A DNA stretch of 61,294 bases, from assembly GCA_015680685.1 (NCBI GenBank), contig MNCI01000266.1:212704-273997 (forward strand), read 5' to 3'. The DNA is from Gnetum montanum (Eukaryota; Streptophyta; Gnetopsida; Gnetales; Gnetaceae). The position numbers and the translations under genes were made by a program. The stretch's first letter is position 1. Every line of letters starts with the position of its first letter. The notes below the pieces were generated by a model, which saw nothing but the letters and a program-made list of their open reading frames with translations, had not been told where the DNA came from and searched no databases. Positions 1 to 11,499 of the stretch are shown here, in pieces.

Positions 1-511
1 AATTTCCCTTAATGTCTTAAGTAATTAAATAATTAATTAGGCTAAACTAAGCTAGATTAAGTAGCAATTAAATTAGTAGATAAGTATGACCACTTCGAGC
101 ATATGCTTGGTGCTTTGTAATCCCAGTAATGCTTAAAGTTTGGTAACCTAGTAGCACTAAATGTGTTTAGGATATGTATGGCTAGTGAGAATGGATGCTT
201 ATGTTAGGATTAGTTAGGTGTAGTTAGTTAGATTAAATTAGCAATTAAAATAATTCATTCCTTTCATCCTTTATTTTAAGCATCCAAAACATAAAATATA
301 AATGTAATAAAAATTATACACCTATATTACACTTAACCATACCTTTGCATATCACAAGTGTAATTGCAAAGATAATGAACGATTTTTAAGGCAAATTCAC
401 TTCCTGCAGGCTAGTGTACTGGAAGACATAGAATCCATGGAATTTGACTAGATTATGCATGAACACTTCATGATTTGCATGGTTGAGCATACGGGTATTC
501 ACTGCTCATCA
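1..511 (+). repeat. 5' LTR of element B (left part outside window)
   Basis: It matches the 3' LTR from 17322 on, for example the shared stretches around taagtaattaaataatt and catatgcttgg. It ends in CTCATCA at 505-511, one base before a decayed tRNA-Asp primer site. The U3 and promoter lie left of the window. Confidence 0.85.
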
Positions 512-512
512 T

Positions 513-530
513 TGGTGTCATTGATGGGGA
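513..530 (+). promoter_or_regulatory. Primer-binding site of element B (tRNA-Asp type, decayed)
   Basis: TGGTGTCATTGATGGGGA resembles TGGCGCCGTTGCCGGGGA, the complement of the 3' end of plant tRNA-Asp(GTC), with five differences. All three CpG sites have been lost. It starts one base after the LTR end. Confidence 0.8.
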
Positions 531-840
531 TTCTTTTTGTTTGAAATGTGTGCTATCTAGGCATAGTGAAAATCATTAACATCATTAGAAGAACCCTAAG
601 GTTAAGAATCTTTTAAAAATAAATATAATAATTTAAGCACATTGATATCTTACTTTAATTGCAAAATTTATTCTTCTCACAGGTGTGATGATACTAAACT
701 GCTAGTGCCTCAAGAATGCAAGGTGGTATATACCCATCCAGATGAGTATGTACCTAACTTCATCTTCATCCTGCATCAAGATGAATAATTGCAATGGTGA
801 GATATGGAGGAAAACATTTTAATACCTCATAATCAATTTG

Positions 841-2209
841 TGCCTAAGATTCTTCTTCAAACTCATAAGAGGTTAGGCATCCAAGATCTTCAAGAAGAGT
901 ACGTTATGCATGACCATGACTATTGAGACTACCATCCCACAAAAACACAAAGTAGGAGAGATCGACAATAGGAAAAGAACCATGAGGCTTTGAAGAGGAA
1001 AGGGTTCACCAATCCCTTTTTCTTACTGAACCAAAATGACAATGAGGAACTTTTCTCTAGGCTTTTTCAACATGAAGATTCTCTACCCCTTGATATTGGT
1101 AATGGGGGCTTGAACCTGAAGTTGTAGTCCACTATTAAAAATATAGGTTTAGGAAAAATTGGGAGTCAAAGCAAGGGATTTTGTAAGCATCAAGATGATA
1201 AGAAAGTTGATGAACATGGCCATGACAAGTGTAGAGGAGGTGGTAGACACCATGGTGATGGTAGTCCTCCTTCCTCTTCATCCTCTTTGTCTACATATTC
1301 TTCTTCCTCTTCTAGTTCTAATAGATGCTATAGAAAGAACAACCATGATGAAGGTGAAAAGTGGGATAATAATGATCATTGGGCTCATCATGAATGAAGA
1401 GGTAGCAAAGGATATCATAGGCATCATCAAAATAATGATGATGTTGAGCCCTTCCTAACAACTTAGAGTATGCTAAATATTGTAGAGGTAGTAAAAACTC
1501 CAACTAGGCATGTGAAAAATAATCAGATCAAGTGACTTGACATGAATAATATCCCCATATTTGAGGGGGGATATAACTCTAATCCACAAACACACTTTCA
1601 AGCCTTTCACGATACCTGTGCCTTACAAAACATTGAAAATGATTGGCAATAATTAAATTTATTTCCAAAAACACTCATCAAGGAAGTAGAATGTTAGTAT
1701 TAATCCTTGGAGTTGGAATCCATCCATAGGTGGAGTACAATAATAGATTTTTTCAATGATAAATACTAGACATACTCCTAAGTGTCTAATCTGAGAAGGA
1801 GAATCCAAGGATGGAAGCAAGAAACACATGAACCCTTGGATGTCACCATGAAAATATACTATTCTCTCATACACCAATGTCATGGCCATGATTATTCTTA
1901 GTAGGAACAACTTCACCACATCATAGATGGACTCAGATCAGCAACTAGTAGAACTCTTGGGGTTTATGCGCAAGGAAGACTATCATAACATAGATCCTAT
2001 TAAATCCAAAGGCTAATAGAGTAGGTAGAAAAAGAAGAAGGAGAGCTAAGGAAATAGGAAAGTGCTGAAGAATATAAAAGGGATCTTTCCAATAGAAAAA
2101 GGGAGGTTCAATTTTGCGACAATGAGGAGGAGTCACGACTTGATGAGGTGATGTAGTGAAAAACCTTGTCAATACAATAATTTCTTTTGAATATATTGGC
2201 CAAGGCTTA
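841..2209 (+). pseudogene. gag: gag of element B, N-terminal and middle part
   Basis: One forward frame reads through this stretch with many stops, e.g. near 1130 and 1396. It has a His- and Ser-rich N-terminal tract (about 1170-1440), then a retrotransposon gag domain with recognisable blocks: NIPIFEGGYNSNPQTHFQAF near 1540, HHIIDGLRSATSRTLGVYAQ near 1915-1970, and an acidic/basic coiled stretch (VEKEEGELRK) near 2025. The same blocks occur in the gag genes of A, E and G. The frame is interrupted after 2209 by element A and resumes at 8161. Gag forms the virus-like particle. The start codon is not identifiable. Confidence 0.75.
2205..2209 (+). repeat. Target-site duplication of element A, left copy (GCTTA)
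   Basis: GCTTA directly precedes the left LTR of A and recurs exactly at 8156-8160 after the right LTR. Gag of B runs up to it on one side and resumes after the other. Confidence 0.92.
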
Positions 2210-3058
2210 TGGTGAGTGGCGAGGTACCCCTACACTCAACCATATGAATACGAGCATTCATGCGTGATCCGGTCAAACTCTGTGGATAGGCTAGTTGTGG
2301 TATCTAGATAGTTACACGTTGATCGTAGTTCATTGTCTTTCCACCTAGACTAGTATTTGCTTTGTCACGTATGTTTTAGTCCATAGTGAGGCATATGATG
2401 TAATCCTAAATTAGTGCTACTCCTAGAGACAATGGAGAATAATCTTAATTAAACTAATGAGTAATAGGAAATGAAGTCTAAGCTTACCTAAGTGCAATGA
2501 GCATCCATTCCTTAATCATCCGTACACATCTTAGACCTCGTGCACGACTACTACTGGGATTACCAAGCGTAGATCCTAGGTACGCTACTAGGTTAACAAG
2601 TAGTCACACTTAAATGCTCATGATTAAGTCATACTCATTCTGCATTTAATAATAGGAATAGTAAATGATGATAAAGAAATATTAACTAAGAAAATAATAA
2701 ATAAAAATAACAATTAAACAATTAAAACTAAGTGAATGCTACAATGATGAAGTAATCTTGATCTTTATTTATGGTCATGTGCACGTCCAAGTATGTCACA
2801 CTCGAATAAAGGTGTCGTACAATTACAAGCATCACACTGTGGGCATGCACTTGGAAAAATAATCTAACTCCTACAGAAAAAAAATTCAAGAGCTTTGCAC
2901 AATTGACAAAAAGGTGCCCCTATGAGGTGGAAGGCCCTCTTATTTATAGGCCAAAATAGGTTCCGTGTAAACAAGGCCACGTCGATGCATGGAAGGATGC
3001 GTCGACGGGGCCGCATCGACATGGCCTAGTAAATGCATGGCCAAATGACACTTCATCA
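2210..3058 (-). repeat. 3' LTR of element A (849 bp)
   Basis: The bounds are TGGTGAGT at 2210 and ACTTCATCA ending at 3058, decayed forms of the TGATGAGT...ACTCATCA ends seen in G. On the element strand a TATAAATA box lies at 2941-2948. Upstream of it the U3 has repeated GTCGATGC/GTCGACGC-type motifs. A PPT abuts at 3059. Confidence 0.9.
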
Positions 3059-3070
3059 TACCCCCACGAC
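3059..3070 (-). promoter_or_regulatory. Polypurine tract of element A
   Basis: On the minus strand GTCGTGGGGGTA directly precedes the 3' LTR start. G (50976-50987) and B (16938-16949) have the matching GTCATGGG-type tract in the same place. Confidence 0.85.
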
Positions 3071-3203
3071 TGAGTAAAGACTCATCCTCAAGTTCCTCTT
3101 ACAATTTGGAAGGTATGGGCTTTATTGACTGACTAGGAATCATGTCGTAGTGGAGAATTAAACAAAATTTGAACACAAACAAAAAAGATAAAACTTGTGG
3201 AAC

Positions 3204-3631
3204 TCATGGGGTTCTCGATAGTGGTGGCTCCTCCATGGGTGCATTTCCTTTGTCCTGTGCATCAAGCTTTTGACATTGATACCATTGAAGAAGCACCTAA
3301 CATTTCTCCTCTTCTATTTGAGGATTATGAGCCGTCCATGCTGATGTTCCAATGTTTTGATGGAGTCGACACTTTTCATGGACACAGAAGTTGCGGGAAC
3401 ACTTAATTAGCATTGACATGCCATGACACAAATAGTCATCGTTCCTCTTCATAGGCTCAGGCCCTGACCTATCCTTCCTTTTCTTGGATAGATTATGTAG
3501 TAACAGGAGTTTCATGATGGATGCTGAATGATTACCTTCTGCTCTGCATGAGGTCCTTGGCCTCTATATCCCCCAGGTTGTTCGGTTACATCTTGAGAAG
3601 GTCCTCCTTGTTGTCTTCTTTTAGGGGCCAT
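3204..3631 (-). pseudogene. ORF2 of element A (env-position ORF, internally deleted)
   Basis: It starts with MAPKRRQQGG on the minus strand (ATG at 3629-3631). A splice-acceptor-like TATAG lies immediately before the ATG. It ends with a PMEEPP-containing tail and TGA at 3204-3206. The copy in G has the same start (MAPKHRQ), the same tail and 768 nt, so about 340 nt of the middle is missing here, and the frame breaks after about 39 codons. The product is not recognised; function unknown. Its position between gag and the 3' LTR is that of env-like ORFs in Athila elements. Confidence 0.6.
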
Positions 3632-3639
3632 CTATAATC

Positions 3640-4950
3640 ACACAAGGATCAATTGTTAGTAAGGTTATTGAAAAAAAAATTTAATGATTTCATACCTTAC
3701 TCATTGTCTTTAATAAATGTTGCATTCTTTACTTAGTGTGATTTTAGAGTTAGAAATTTGTCAAGGAAGTTGCCCCAAAAAGTTGAATGTAAGACCTGGT
3801 TTTGAGGAACATTTGATAAAATAATGACAAAGAAAAGAATATATTTGGCAATGAAATACTAGGAGGGTATAAGATGATGTGGTGGTGTGAAACAAGTACA
3901 AAGTACAAAAGTCATGCAAGTGGATCCTCCCCAAAGTAGGTTCCAACCTATATGCCCTTGTGTAACCACGCCTTAAAATGTCTGTAGGCACTAGAAGGGT
4001 TAAATGTAATCTATACCGATGCAACAAAACACACACATGTTGATACCACTATGATGAGGTATGAATTCATTGCTATACAAGACATGAGTCACAAATACAT
4101 GAACAACGAGATGGAATGAATTAGAGAAGGGATTGCAGAGATTGGGACGTGAGGTAACTGACTCAAGGCATAATGAATCTTGAGTGTAGGGCATGATTAA
4201 TGTGTCATTAGCCTATCATTTTAAAATCAAGACCAATTCCATTCCTTCGATTAGTGACATCGCATCGTTTCATCCAATGATGGACAACCATAAGAGCACC
4301 ATAACAACAAGGTGTACAATCACTTGGCGTTTTGTGCAAAGGAGGAGTGACTTAGAATTTCTTTGTGGCATACTTTTTTGTTTGGCTACTTTGGCACAGT
4401 CTCTTCTCCCCCTCTTTTTTTTTCTTTTTTGTTTTTTATTGTTGGGTGCCTTTAATACTCTTACTCCCATTTTTCGTTAGATCTACAAGGATCTTAGTAC
4501 AACCAAGCTGCATGATAGCACCTACAAGTGTCACCAAAGAGAATCCACAAGTTCCCTTGATGTCACACCCTGGCCATTCCCTCTTAGTCCATCATTTTTC
4601 ACTCTAGGAATAATAAGTAAAAAATTACTTTTAAGTTTCATGATGACAAGAATATCATCATACCCAGAGTAGAACCTCTTATTAATAGAATGGTTGGGTG
4701 GATGTGATGGGCTCGCTGTTCAAATAATTAGTCACCTAAGACTTGATAGCATAGAACAAAACCTCAACCAACAAGTCACATGAGTGTTTTATTCGTAGAT
4801 GAGATTACTCATAAAAATATAAAAAGACAAAAGGATAAAATAATAAATTAAAAGGTAAAAACTAGAAAACAAAAAGTTGAAAAATTAAAGAAATAGGAAA
4901 ACGCTTATTAATTCTTTGCTGTTAGAATGGAGGATACCCCCCATAACTAA
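3640..4950 (-). other. Conserved non-coding spacer between gag and ORF2 of element A
   Basis: About 1.3 kb with no convincing reading frame on either strand. It is clearly homologous to 51930-53560 of G, e.g. shared stretches around tccccaaagtaggttccaacc (3938) and ccataacaacaagg (4300). Bases about 4493-4735 correspond to a sequence lost at the N gap in G (53359-53362). It could hold the intron or leader used to express ORF2. Confidence 0.6.
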
Positions 4951-4954
4951 ACAG

Positions 4955-6924
4955 TTAAGCATGGCTAGAATTAATAAATGGAAGGTGGGGATCCTTGCAT
5001 GTTGGAAATATTGGGACCTGGTCATAATTACCCCATTGGGGTTCACACACTTTATTAGAGTTGACATAGTGGGGCAAGTCGTAAGATGTGATTAATTTAT
5101 AAGGAGTTGATCCACTATGGTACTTGCGACCATAAGATGGTATGCAAGGATCAACATGTCTTCTTATGTGGCAATATTCATTGATCCCCATGGTTGTTGG
5201 AGTATTGAGTGGTGTCCTTGATAATGTAACATGAGGCATTTGGTTTGAAGAGGAAGATGCACCACAGTGTTGGATTTGTGCTGAGTTTGCAGATGCAGTG
5301 GTTTCTGAACTATGGTGTCCCTTTTGATGGTCACATCTAAAGAAGAGATGCCTTCAATGTTGTGAAGGACCTTCACTGCTATTGACAGTAGCAACATAAG
5401 TAACGTTTGTAGGTTGGTGCTGTGGTGCAAAATATTTTGGCATAGCTGGCGGTGATGTAGAAGGGGGTGAAGTATCAGAATATTGAGGTTGAGGAGAAGT
5501 GTAAGGCACATGAGGTGGTGATCTTGTTGGAGAGGACATGGGTGGATAGTACTCGGGAGAATGATAATAATAAGGTGAAGTAGAGGATGCTGATCCCATT
5601 GGAGAAACAGGGTGTTGAACACAATAAGCATTTAACATTGAGACATACGAAGGGTATGGTCTAGTTGGTGGTGGCCTCCCCCATGACTGAGGTTTTTGCC
5701 ACTATGGTTGGACATCGTATTTTTGTAAGAACTATGGATGTAACATTCCTCCCCAATGCTCATGTAAATGTGACAAGATTGGACATTGACCTTTGGGGTG
5801 ATCGTACAAGCAAATATTACATTGATATGTATAATTGGTAGTTGAGTTCTTATCCTTATTTTCTTCAACCCTTCTTTTTGATTGTTTAGTGGGGCTCTGT
5901 CCTGTTTCTTGGTTAATCATGGTTCTTCCTCTAATAATGTTGGCATATTCTCCACATATTTCATGTACCTAGTCCATCATCTTATTAATCTTTGCCTCAA
6001 TTTCATCTAGTGATTGTAGGATTGGCAAAGATGATTCCACCTCCTTGCAGTGAGTTGATTTCTCCTCTTTATGATCATGGACCCTTGTTAAGTTGGGATT
6101 TTGGTCCTATTGAGAACTTTCAACATTCTTCCATTTGGCTATTTCTCCTTCTTCTTTTGCTATTTGCTTAATAAGATCTTGTAGTTGATGGGTTTGTAGC
6201 TCATATAGCTGACCTTGGGCATACATCCCTAGGTTCTCCCTTGTTTCATTACGAAGCCCATCTATGATATGGTACATTAGCCTCTCCTCAAAGAACCCAT
6301 GGCCTGGGTAATCATTTAACAGTGCATAATATCTTTCTAAGGCCATGTCCAAGGGTTCATGTTACACTTGTTTCCATTCTTGGATTTTTCTCCTCAAGGT
6401 TGACACTCTCACATAGGTTTGATATCTTTCATTGAAAAGTTCTACCATTGTTGACCAACGTCAAATTGAGTTTGGTTTTAACAACCTATACCATACTTTT
6501 GCTTGGCCAACAAGTGTCAGAGGAAAGAGCTCAAGTTTTTTCCACCCATTATCAATATTGTTCCATGTATAGGCATCATAGAAGGCTTGTAAATGTTTTG
6601 TGGATTTGAATCAGAGCCTCCTGAAAACTTGGGAATGTTGTTTAAATCAAGCATGAGTAGACAACTTTCCTTACAATGCCTGTCGGCTATTCAAACAGCC
6701 TCTTGTATTTCTGTTAAGCTTGTAGTGTCCAGTAGGGGTTCATCTTCATTAGGTATGTTATGTAGTTGTGAGTTAGGATGATGTTGTTTGTGTTGATGCT
6801 CATAAGAGACCACTACATCAGATTGGATACTCCAAACTTCATGTTCATTATCATATAATTTGTTGGTTCTCCAATGCATTGCTCTACTAGTTTTTGTGTT
6901 GTCATAGTCTTGTGAGAGAGACAT
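4955..6924 (-). pseudogene. gag: gag of element A
   Basis: The minus-strand frame starts at ATG 6924 (MSLSQDYDN) and shifts frame once before about 6350. The rest runs in a single frame with several stops to about 4955. Domains in order: N-terminal tail; retrotransposon gag domain (YHIIDGLRNETRENLGMYAQ near 6230-6290); Lys/Glu-rich helix (about 6110-6190); zinc knuckle CNICLYDHPKGQC near 5785-5830; Pro/Ser-rich C-terminus (about 5380-5640). The layout matches the gag of G residue for residue over long stretches. Gag is the particle protein and the only recognisable retroelement protein encoded by this family. Confidence 0.82.
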
Positions 6925-7043
6925 GGTTGTGAAATGTGTGTGACTTAATTGAATTTTAATTTAATTTCTTTTCTACAAGATATATCATTAATACTTGTTA
7001 CAACTATCTTGTATGATATAACTAATCTAGATAACTAGCATCA

Positions 7044-7061
7044 TCCCTGGCAACAGTGCCA
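7044..7061 (-). promoter_or_regulatory. Primer-binding site of element A (tRNA-Asp type)
   Basis: The plus strand reads tccctggcaacagtgcca. Against the tRNA-Asp 3' end tccccggcaacggcgcca it differs at three positions, one in each of the three CpG sites, all C-to-T or G-to-A. One base separates it from the LTR. Confidence 0.88.
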
Positions 7062-7062
7062 A

Positions 7063-7387
7063 TGATGAGTGACAAGGTACCCCTACACTCAACCATACAA
7101 ATATGAGCATTCACAAGTGATCCAGTCGAACTCGATGGATAGGCTAGTTATGGTATCTAGATAGTTACACGTTGATCATAGTTCGCTATCTTCCCACCTA
7201 GACTAGTATTTGCTTTCTCACGTATGGTTTAGTCTAGAGTGAGGCGTATGATGTAATCCTAAATTAGTGCTACTCCTAGAGACAATGGAGAATAATCTTG
7301 ATTAAACTAATGAGTAATAGGAAATGAAGTCTAAGCTAACCTAAGTGTGATGAGCATCCATTACTTAATCATCCAGCAATGGCACCA
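7063..7387 (-). repeat. Partial duplicate of LTR plus PBS in element A
   Basis: 7063-7374 repeats the first 312 bases (plus-strand order) of the LTR. It then jumps to agcaatggcacca (7375-7387), a second PBS remnant, followed by the full LTR from 7389. The breakpoint lies at ATCATCC, present both in the LTR interior and just outside the PBS, so a microhomology-mediated tandem duplication fits. An assembly artefact is possible. Confidence 0.75.
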
Positions 7388-7388
7388 A

Positions 7389-8155
7389 TGATGAGTGGCA
7401 AGGTATCCCTACACTCAACCATATGAATACGAGCATTCACGCACGATCCGATCGAACTCTGTGGACAGGCTAGTTGTGGTATCTAGATAGTTATACATTG
7501 ATCACAGTTCACTATCTTCCCACCTAGACTAGTATTTTCTTTGTCACGTATGGTTTAGTCTAGAGTGAGCCTTATGATGTAATCCTAAATTAGTGCTACT
7601 CCTAGAGACAATAAAGAATAATCTTGATTAAACTAATGAGTAATAGGAAATGGAGTCTAAGCTAACCTAAGTGTGATGAGCATACATTCCTTAATCATCT
7701 GTACACATCTTAGACCTCATGCACAACTACTACTGGGATTACCAAGCGTAGATCCTAGGTACACTACTAGGTTACCAAGTAGTCACACTTAAATGCTTGT
7801 GATTAAGTCGTACTCATTCTGCATTTAATAACAGGAATAGTAAATGATGATAAAGAAATATTAACTAAGNTAGTGTGAGCATGTACCTGGGAAAATAATC
7901 TAACTCCTATGAAAACAACATGCAAGAGCTTCACTATAATTGACAAAAAGGTGCCCCTATGAGGCGGAAGGCCCTCTAATTTATAGGCCAAAATAGGTGC
8001 CACGTAAACGGGGCCACGTCGATGCATGGGAGGATGCGTCAATGGGGCCACATATATGGGGTCTTGTATATGGGGCCGGCCGCATTGACGCAGCCATGTA
8101 TACAGGGTCCCGTATATGCGGCCTAGTAAAAGCATGGCCAAATGACACTTCATTA
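7389..8155 (-). repeat. 5' LTR of element A (contains a sequence gap)
   Basis: It begins TGATGAGT and ends ACTTCATTA; the GCTTA duplication follows. A single N at 7870 stands in place of roughly 145 bases present in the 3' LTR (about 2691-2838). The U3 is longer than in the 3' LTR, with extra gtatatggggcc-type units at about 8050-8125. Confidence 0.85.
7870..7870. other. Sequence gap (single N)
   Basis: The single N lies within the 5' LTR of A. Comparison with the other LTR suggests a collapsed gap of roughly 145 bases, not one unread base. Confidence 0.8.
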
Positions 8156-8160
8156 GCTTA
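8156..8160 (+). repeat. Target-site duplication of element A, right copy (GCTTA)
   Basis: Exact repeat of 2205-2209. Confidence 0.92.
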
Positions 8161-9050
8161 TAAATGATGGGACTCTTTGGATGAAAAATTCCTAAATACT
8201 CTAAAAATTGTAGAAGAATCAAGAGAGCAGAGTAGTAATTGTGACCATAGGAGACAAAAAGAGCTAAATGTGCCTACCAAATGGGCAAGGATAAAGTTTT
8301 TGAAGTAGAAGAGGTTGTGATGTCAGAATTAGATGATGATGGTGGGTGTGACATCTCCCACTACAAACATCTTAAAGGATGTTACCCTGTTGTGTCACAC
8401 TTGCAAGAGTTTGGGGTGCATGCGTTGAATCCTAGATTGGCAAGAAGGCAAGCACCTAGAAGATTGCCTTATCCTCAAGGTAATCAAAGGTAGTTACACT
8501 AGCAAAAACAAGCTTATTATCCAAGTAGAGCTCCACCACATCCATATGAGAAATACTAGTAGTGGCAACACCCACAAGCATGGAGGATGCCACCACCAAG
8601 GCAACACTACCCTTACAGGTAGTCATATCCATATGGGTACTATGTTCAAGAACCAATGTTTCTGCATGACTCTTCTAGTCATGCTTCTTTTTATCATCAC
8701 TACTACCATCTAGAGTATTACAGAACTCATTCTCCATCTACTAGAGGGAAAACCCCATATCCCTATCACCCTCCTCATCCTTCAGCACATGCTCCTTTAT
8801 CCTCAACATAATTACCACCTACTCCATGAATGCAAGGTGAGCTTCTAGCCCAACCACAACAACATAATGCTGTCAAGGCCATTAACTTACAACTGGTTTG
8901 TCAGTTGAGTGGTTCAAAACCAAGATTCTGTAAAACAATGTTCTTTTGAACCAATGTCCATACTAAATCCTCATCTACTTATGTGGTTGGTTGCATGTAT
9001 CTCCTTCATCCTCAACATCCATTCCTTTTGAGAGCCCTTAAAACTAAACA
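8161..9050 (+). pseudogene. gag: gag of element B, C-terminal part with decayed zinc knuckle
   Basis: This continues the gag frame broken by element A. The zinc knuckle near 8347-8382 reads CDISHYKHLKGC, where the A and G copies have CNICLYDHPK.QC; here the second Cys is Ser. A Tyr/His/Pro-rich tail follows (about 8500-8870), full of stops and shifts. The 8870-9050 stretch leads into protease without a clear boundary. Confidence 0.65.
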
Positions 9051-9059
9051 CCTCCTAAG

Positions 9060-9965
9060 ATTTATACAGTTATGTTAATCCATGCTTTATCTAATTGGAT
9101 CAAGGTTGGCAACCTTCCTAGGAAAAGAGTTAATCCTAGAAGTCCTCTTACCTCTTTGCAGATTGCTGAGAATGAGCCATGTAAAGCTCTTCTTGACTCA
9201 AGTTTTGAAGTTAATTTGATTTCTTATGAAATGTACAATGCCTAGAACCTACCTCCTCTCAAGAAGATTAATATCTATTTAGTACTGGTAGATTATTCCA
9301 TCACTATCCCATTGGCACTAGTAGAAGATATTATGACTATTGTCTGTGGGTGGTCTTATCATGTCAATTTCTTGGTAATTAAAGTTGAAAATTAGAAGGG
9401 GGACTTCCCAATCATTATGGGAAGGGCTTGGTTAAGCATTGTTAATGCAAAAATGGGCATTAGAGATCTTTCCTTAGAAATTTTCAAGAAAAATGCATTC
9501 AAAAAGATCAATATGAAGCCAGTTTCATGCATTGAGTACAGTGATACAAGGTGCAACTACATGCAAGAACTCTGGTCCATGAAAAGAGAATCCATTTCTA
9601 CATGTAGGTAGTGTGTGAATGAGGTAGATATTGAAAGGTGCATATACATAGTAGCCACAAAATAGGAGGGCACCCACTAGCTGATAGTTGATCTTGAAAG
9701 CAACACACTTTGCATGGAACTTGTTGAGAGTCTAACATGTGCCTATATTGAAAGCATGGATGAAGTAGAGCAAGCCCACCACCAACTCCTTGATGATGCA
9801 AATGATGATACCAGTTGGGGAGACTTGGAAATCCCTAAAAATTTTAAACAAGAGCCCCAAGAGTTGAAAACTCTACCTACTAGCATGGATTATGTATGTT
9901 TGAAAAATGGCAAGCTGGTAATCATCAATGTCATTCCTACTCCTAAAAAAAATAGATGTTGTTAA
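9060..9965 (+). pseudogene. Aspartic protease and linker of element B
   Basis: The protease frame includes LSNWIKVGNLPRKR (9093), the active-site region CKALLDSSFEVNLIS (about 9183; family pattern LLDtGSsvNLI, here the Gly is lost) and IIMGRAWLSIVNAKMGI (about 9412), the usual C-terminal ILGRPFL-like block. A linker follows, with PQELKTLPTSMDYVCL near 9858, a block typical of Athila pol just before RT. It would release gag and pol products. Several stops (e.g. 9244, 9392, 9608) make it non-functional. Confidence 0.8.
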
Positions 9966-10099
9966 GGGTGGTCAACAAATAGCCAACAACCTTTGCTTGA
10001 TCATATCCTAAACTCACAGGGATTGATCCTTGGATATGCTAGCATCATATCTACACTGATCTAGCCATAAAATCAAAGAGGAAGCTGTAGAAGTGATTA

Positions 10100-10870
10100 A
10101 ACCCCAAATTAAAGTAGATCACCAAAGAGAGAATTAAAAAACTCCTTAAGATAGGGTTTATCTATCCCATTGTGGATATTGAGTGGGTTAGTCCCTCATG
10201 ATTGTGCCAAAAAAAGATGGCAAGTGGTGGGTTTACATCAACTTCCAACTGTTGAATATGGAAACATTCAAAGATCATTTTTCATTTTTATTTGTGGATA
10301 AAGTATTGGATACTATTTCTAGGCATTACTATTATTGCTTCCTAGATGGTTATAGTGGCTATAACCAAATCCATATAATGCTAGAGGATCAGGCCAAAAT
10401 AACATTCACGAGTTCCTAAGGAACTTTTAAATATCAAAAGATGCCTTTTCATCTATGCAATGCTCATGCAACATTCCAATGCTTGGTCTTGGGCATTCAT
10501 CAGCAACAAATTGGTTGCGAGATGGAAGTCTTCATGGATGACTTTTCCACCTATGGCACAACATTTGAGAAAGCCTTGGACCACCTTGAGCAAGTGCTTA
10601 AAAGGTGTGTGGAGATGAATCTTCAACTCACTTGGTAGAAGAGACATTTGATGGTTCAGGAGGGCATTGTACTAGGGCATAGAATTTCTTAGGCAAGGCT
10701 TGAGGTGGATCCTAAAGAGATAAGGATCATCCAAGTAATAACTTACCAACCAAAAATCATTAAATATTTTTTGTCATTTTTTGAACACACTAGCTACTAC
10801 CGATGATTCATAGAAAATTTCTTTATGATCACAAAATCATTGGTTGAGCTTACAAAAAAACATGCTTCAT
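10100..10870 (+). pseudogene. Reverse transcriptase of element B
   Basis: The RT blocks are in order: WVSPS near 10180, IVPKKDGKWWVYINFQLLN (10200), FLDGYSGYNQI (10340), GTFKYQKMPFHLCNAHATFQ (10424) and the catalytic FMDDFS (10531; YxDD equivalent). The frame is stopped at 10417, 10636, 10690 and 10804. The catalytic Asp pair is still readable, but the protein is not. Sequence type is Ty3/gypsy, Athila-like. Confidence 0.85.
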
Positions 10871-11330
10871 TTATCTAGACCAAGAAATGTAAAAATGCAT
10901 TGTAGATCCTCAAGTAGAAGCTCATAGAGAATCCAATTCTATAAGCATTTGACTATTCTAGACCATTCATATAATGACAAATGCATCAAATTATGCCCTA
11001 GGAGCTATGCTTACATAGTTGGATGATTAGAAATGTCCATATTGCATCCACTACACAAGTTGAAGCATTGTGGGTGCACAATTAAATTACACCACAATAA
11101 AGAAAGGACTAATGATGGTGGTGTATGCTCTAGAAAATTTTAGGTACTGTGTGCTTGGATACAAAGTATTTATACACACTGATCACAATGCAATTCACTT
11201 CCTAATGAATAAGCCAACTGTGAGCCCCTATGTCATATGGTGGCTAGTGATCTTTTAAAAGTTTGATCTCATAATGGTAGATTGCAAGGGGACTAAGAAT
11301 GTGATCACTAATCACTTGTCTGGGTTACAA
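10870..11330 (+). pseudogene. RNase H of element B
   Basis: Blocks: TNASNYALGAML (about 10978; family DASnyAiGAVL, catalytic Asp now Asn), NYTTIKKGLMMVVYALENFR (about 11085; catalytic Glu now Lys) and HTDHNAIHFL (about 11178; Asp kept). VDCKGTKNVITNHLSGL follows at 11278, the usual connection to integrase. Stops occur upstream (10879-11020) and at 11256. Confidence 0.82.
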
Positions 11331-11499
11331 TGGTATAATAAAGAGGAGAACCCACTCTTTGACCAATTTCTTAATGAACTCCTCTTGAGTGGTGTAATGA
11401 ATGAACAACTGCCCATAAAACCAAAATGGTATGATGGCATTCTTACTTATCTTCTCACTCAAGAGATGCCACAAGATTTGGACTATAGGAAGAAACAAC

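Larger units (their letters stand above)
2210..8155 (-). mobile_element. Element A: pol-less Athila-type retrotransposon (gag + ORF2)
   Basis: On the minus strand the order is 5' LTR (7389-8155, preceded by a partial duplicate 7063-7374), PBS 7044-7061, gag, ORF2, PPT, 3' LTR 2210-3058. It is bracketed by GCTTA. The internal region is only about 4.0 kb and contains no protease, RT, RNase H or integrase motif on either strand. A related copy (G, 50170-56488) has the same content, so the lack of pol is a family trait rather than a private deletion. Movement must have depended on enzymes from another element, plausibly Athila-like relatives such as B or E. Confidence 0.9.

Noticed and set aside
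5164-5631. 155-codon minus-strand open frame rich in Leu and His
   Set aside because: It is the shifted frame of the Pro/Ser-rich gag C-terminus of element A, whose correct frame is fixed by homology with G.
2210-8155. Reading A as a solo pair of unrelated LTRs
   Set aside because: The GCTTA duplication, PBS and PPT in the right places, and gag between them, show a single insertion.
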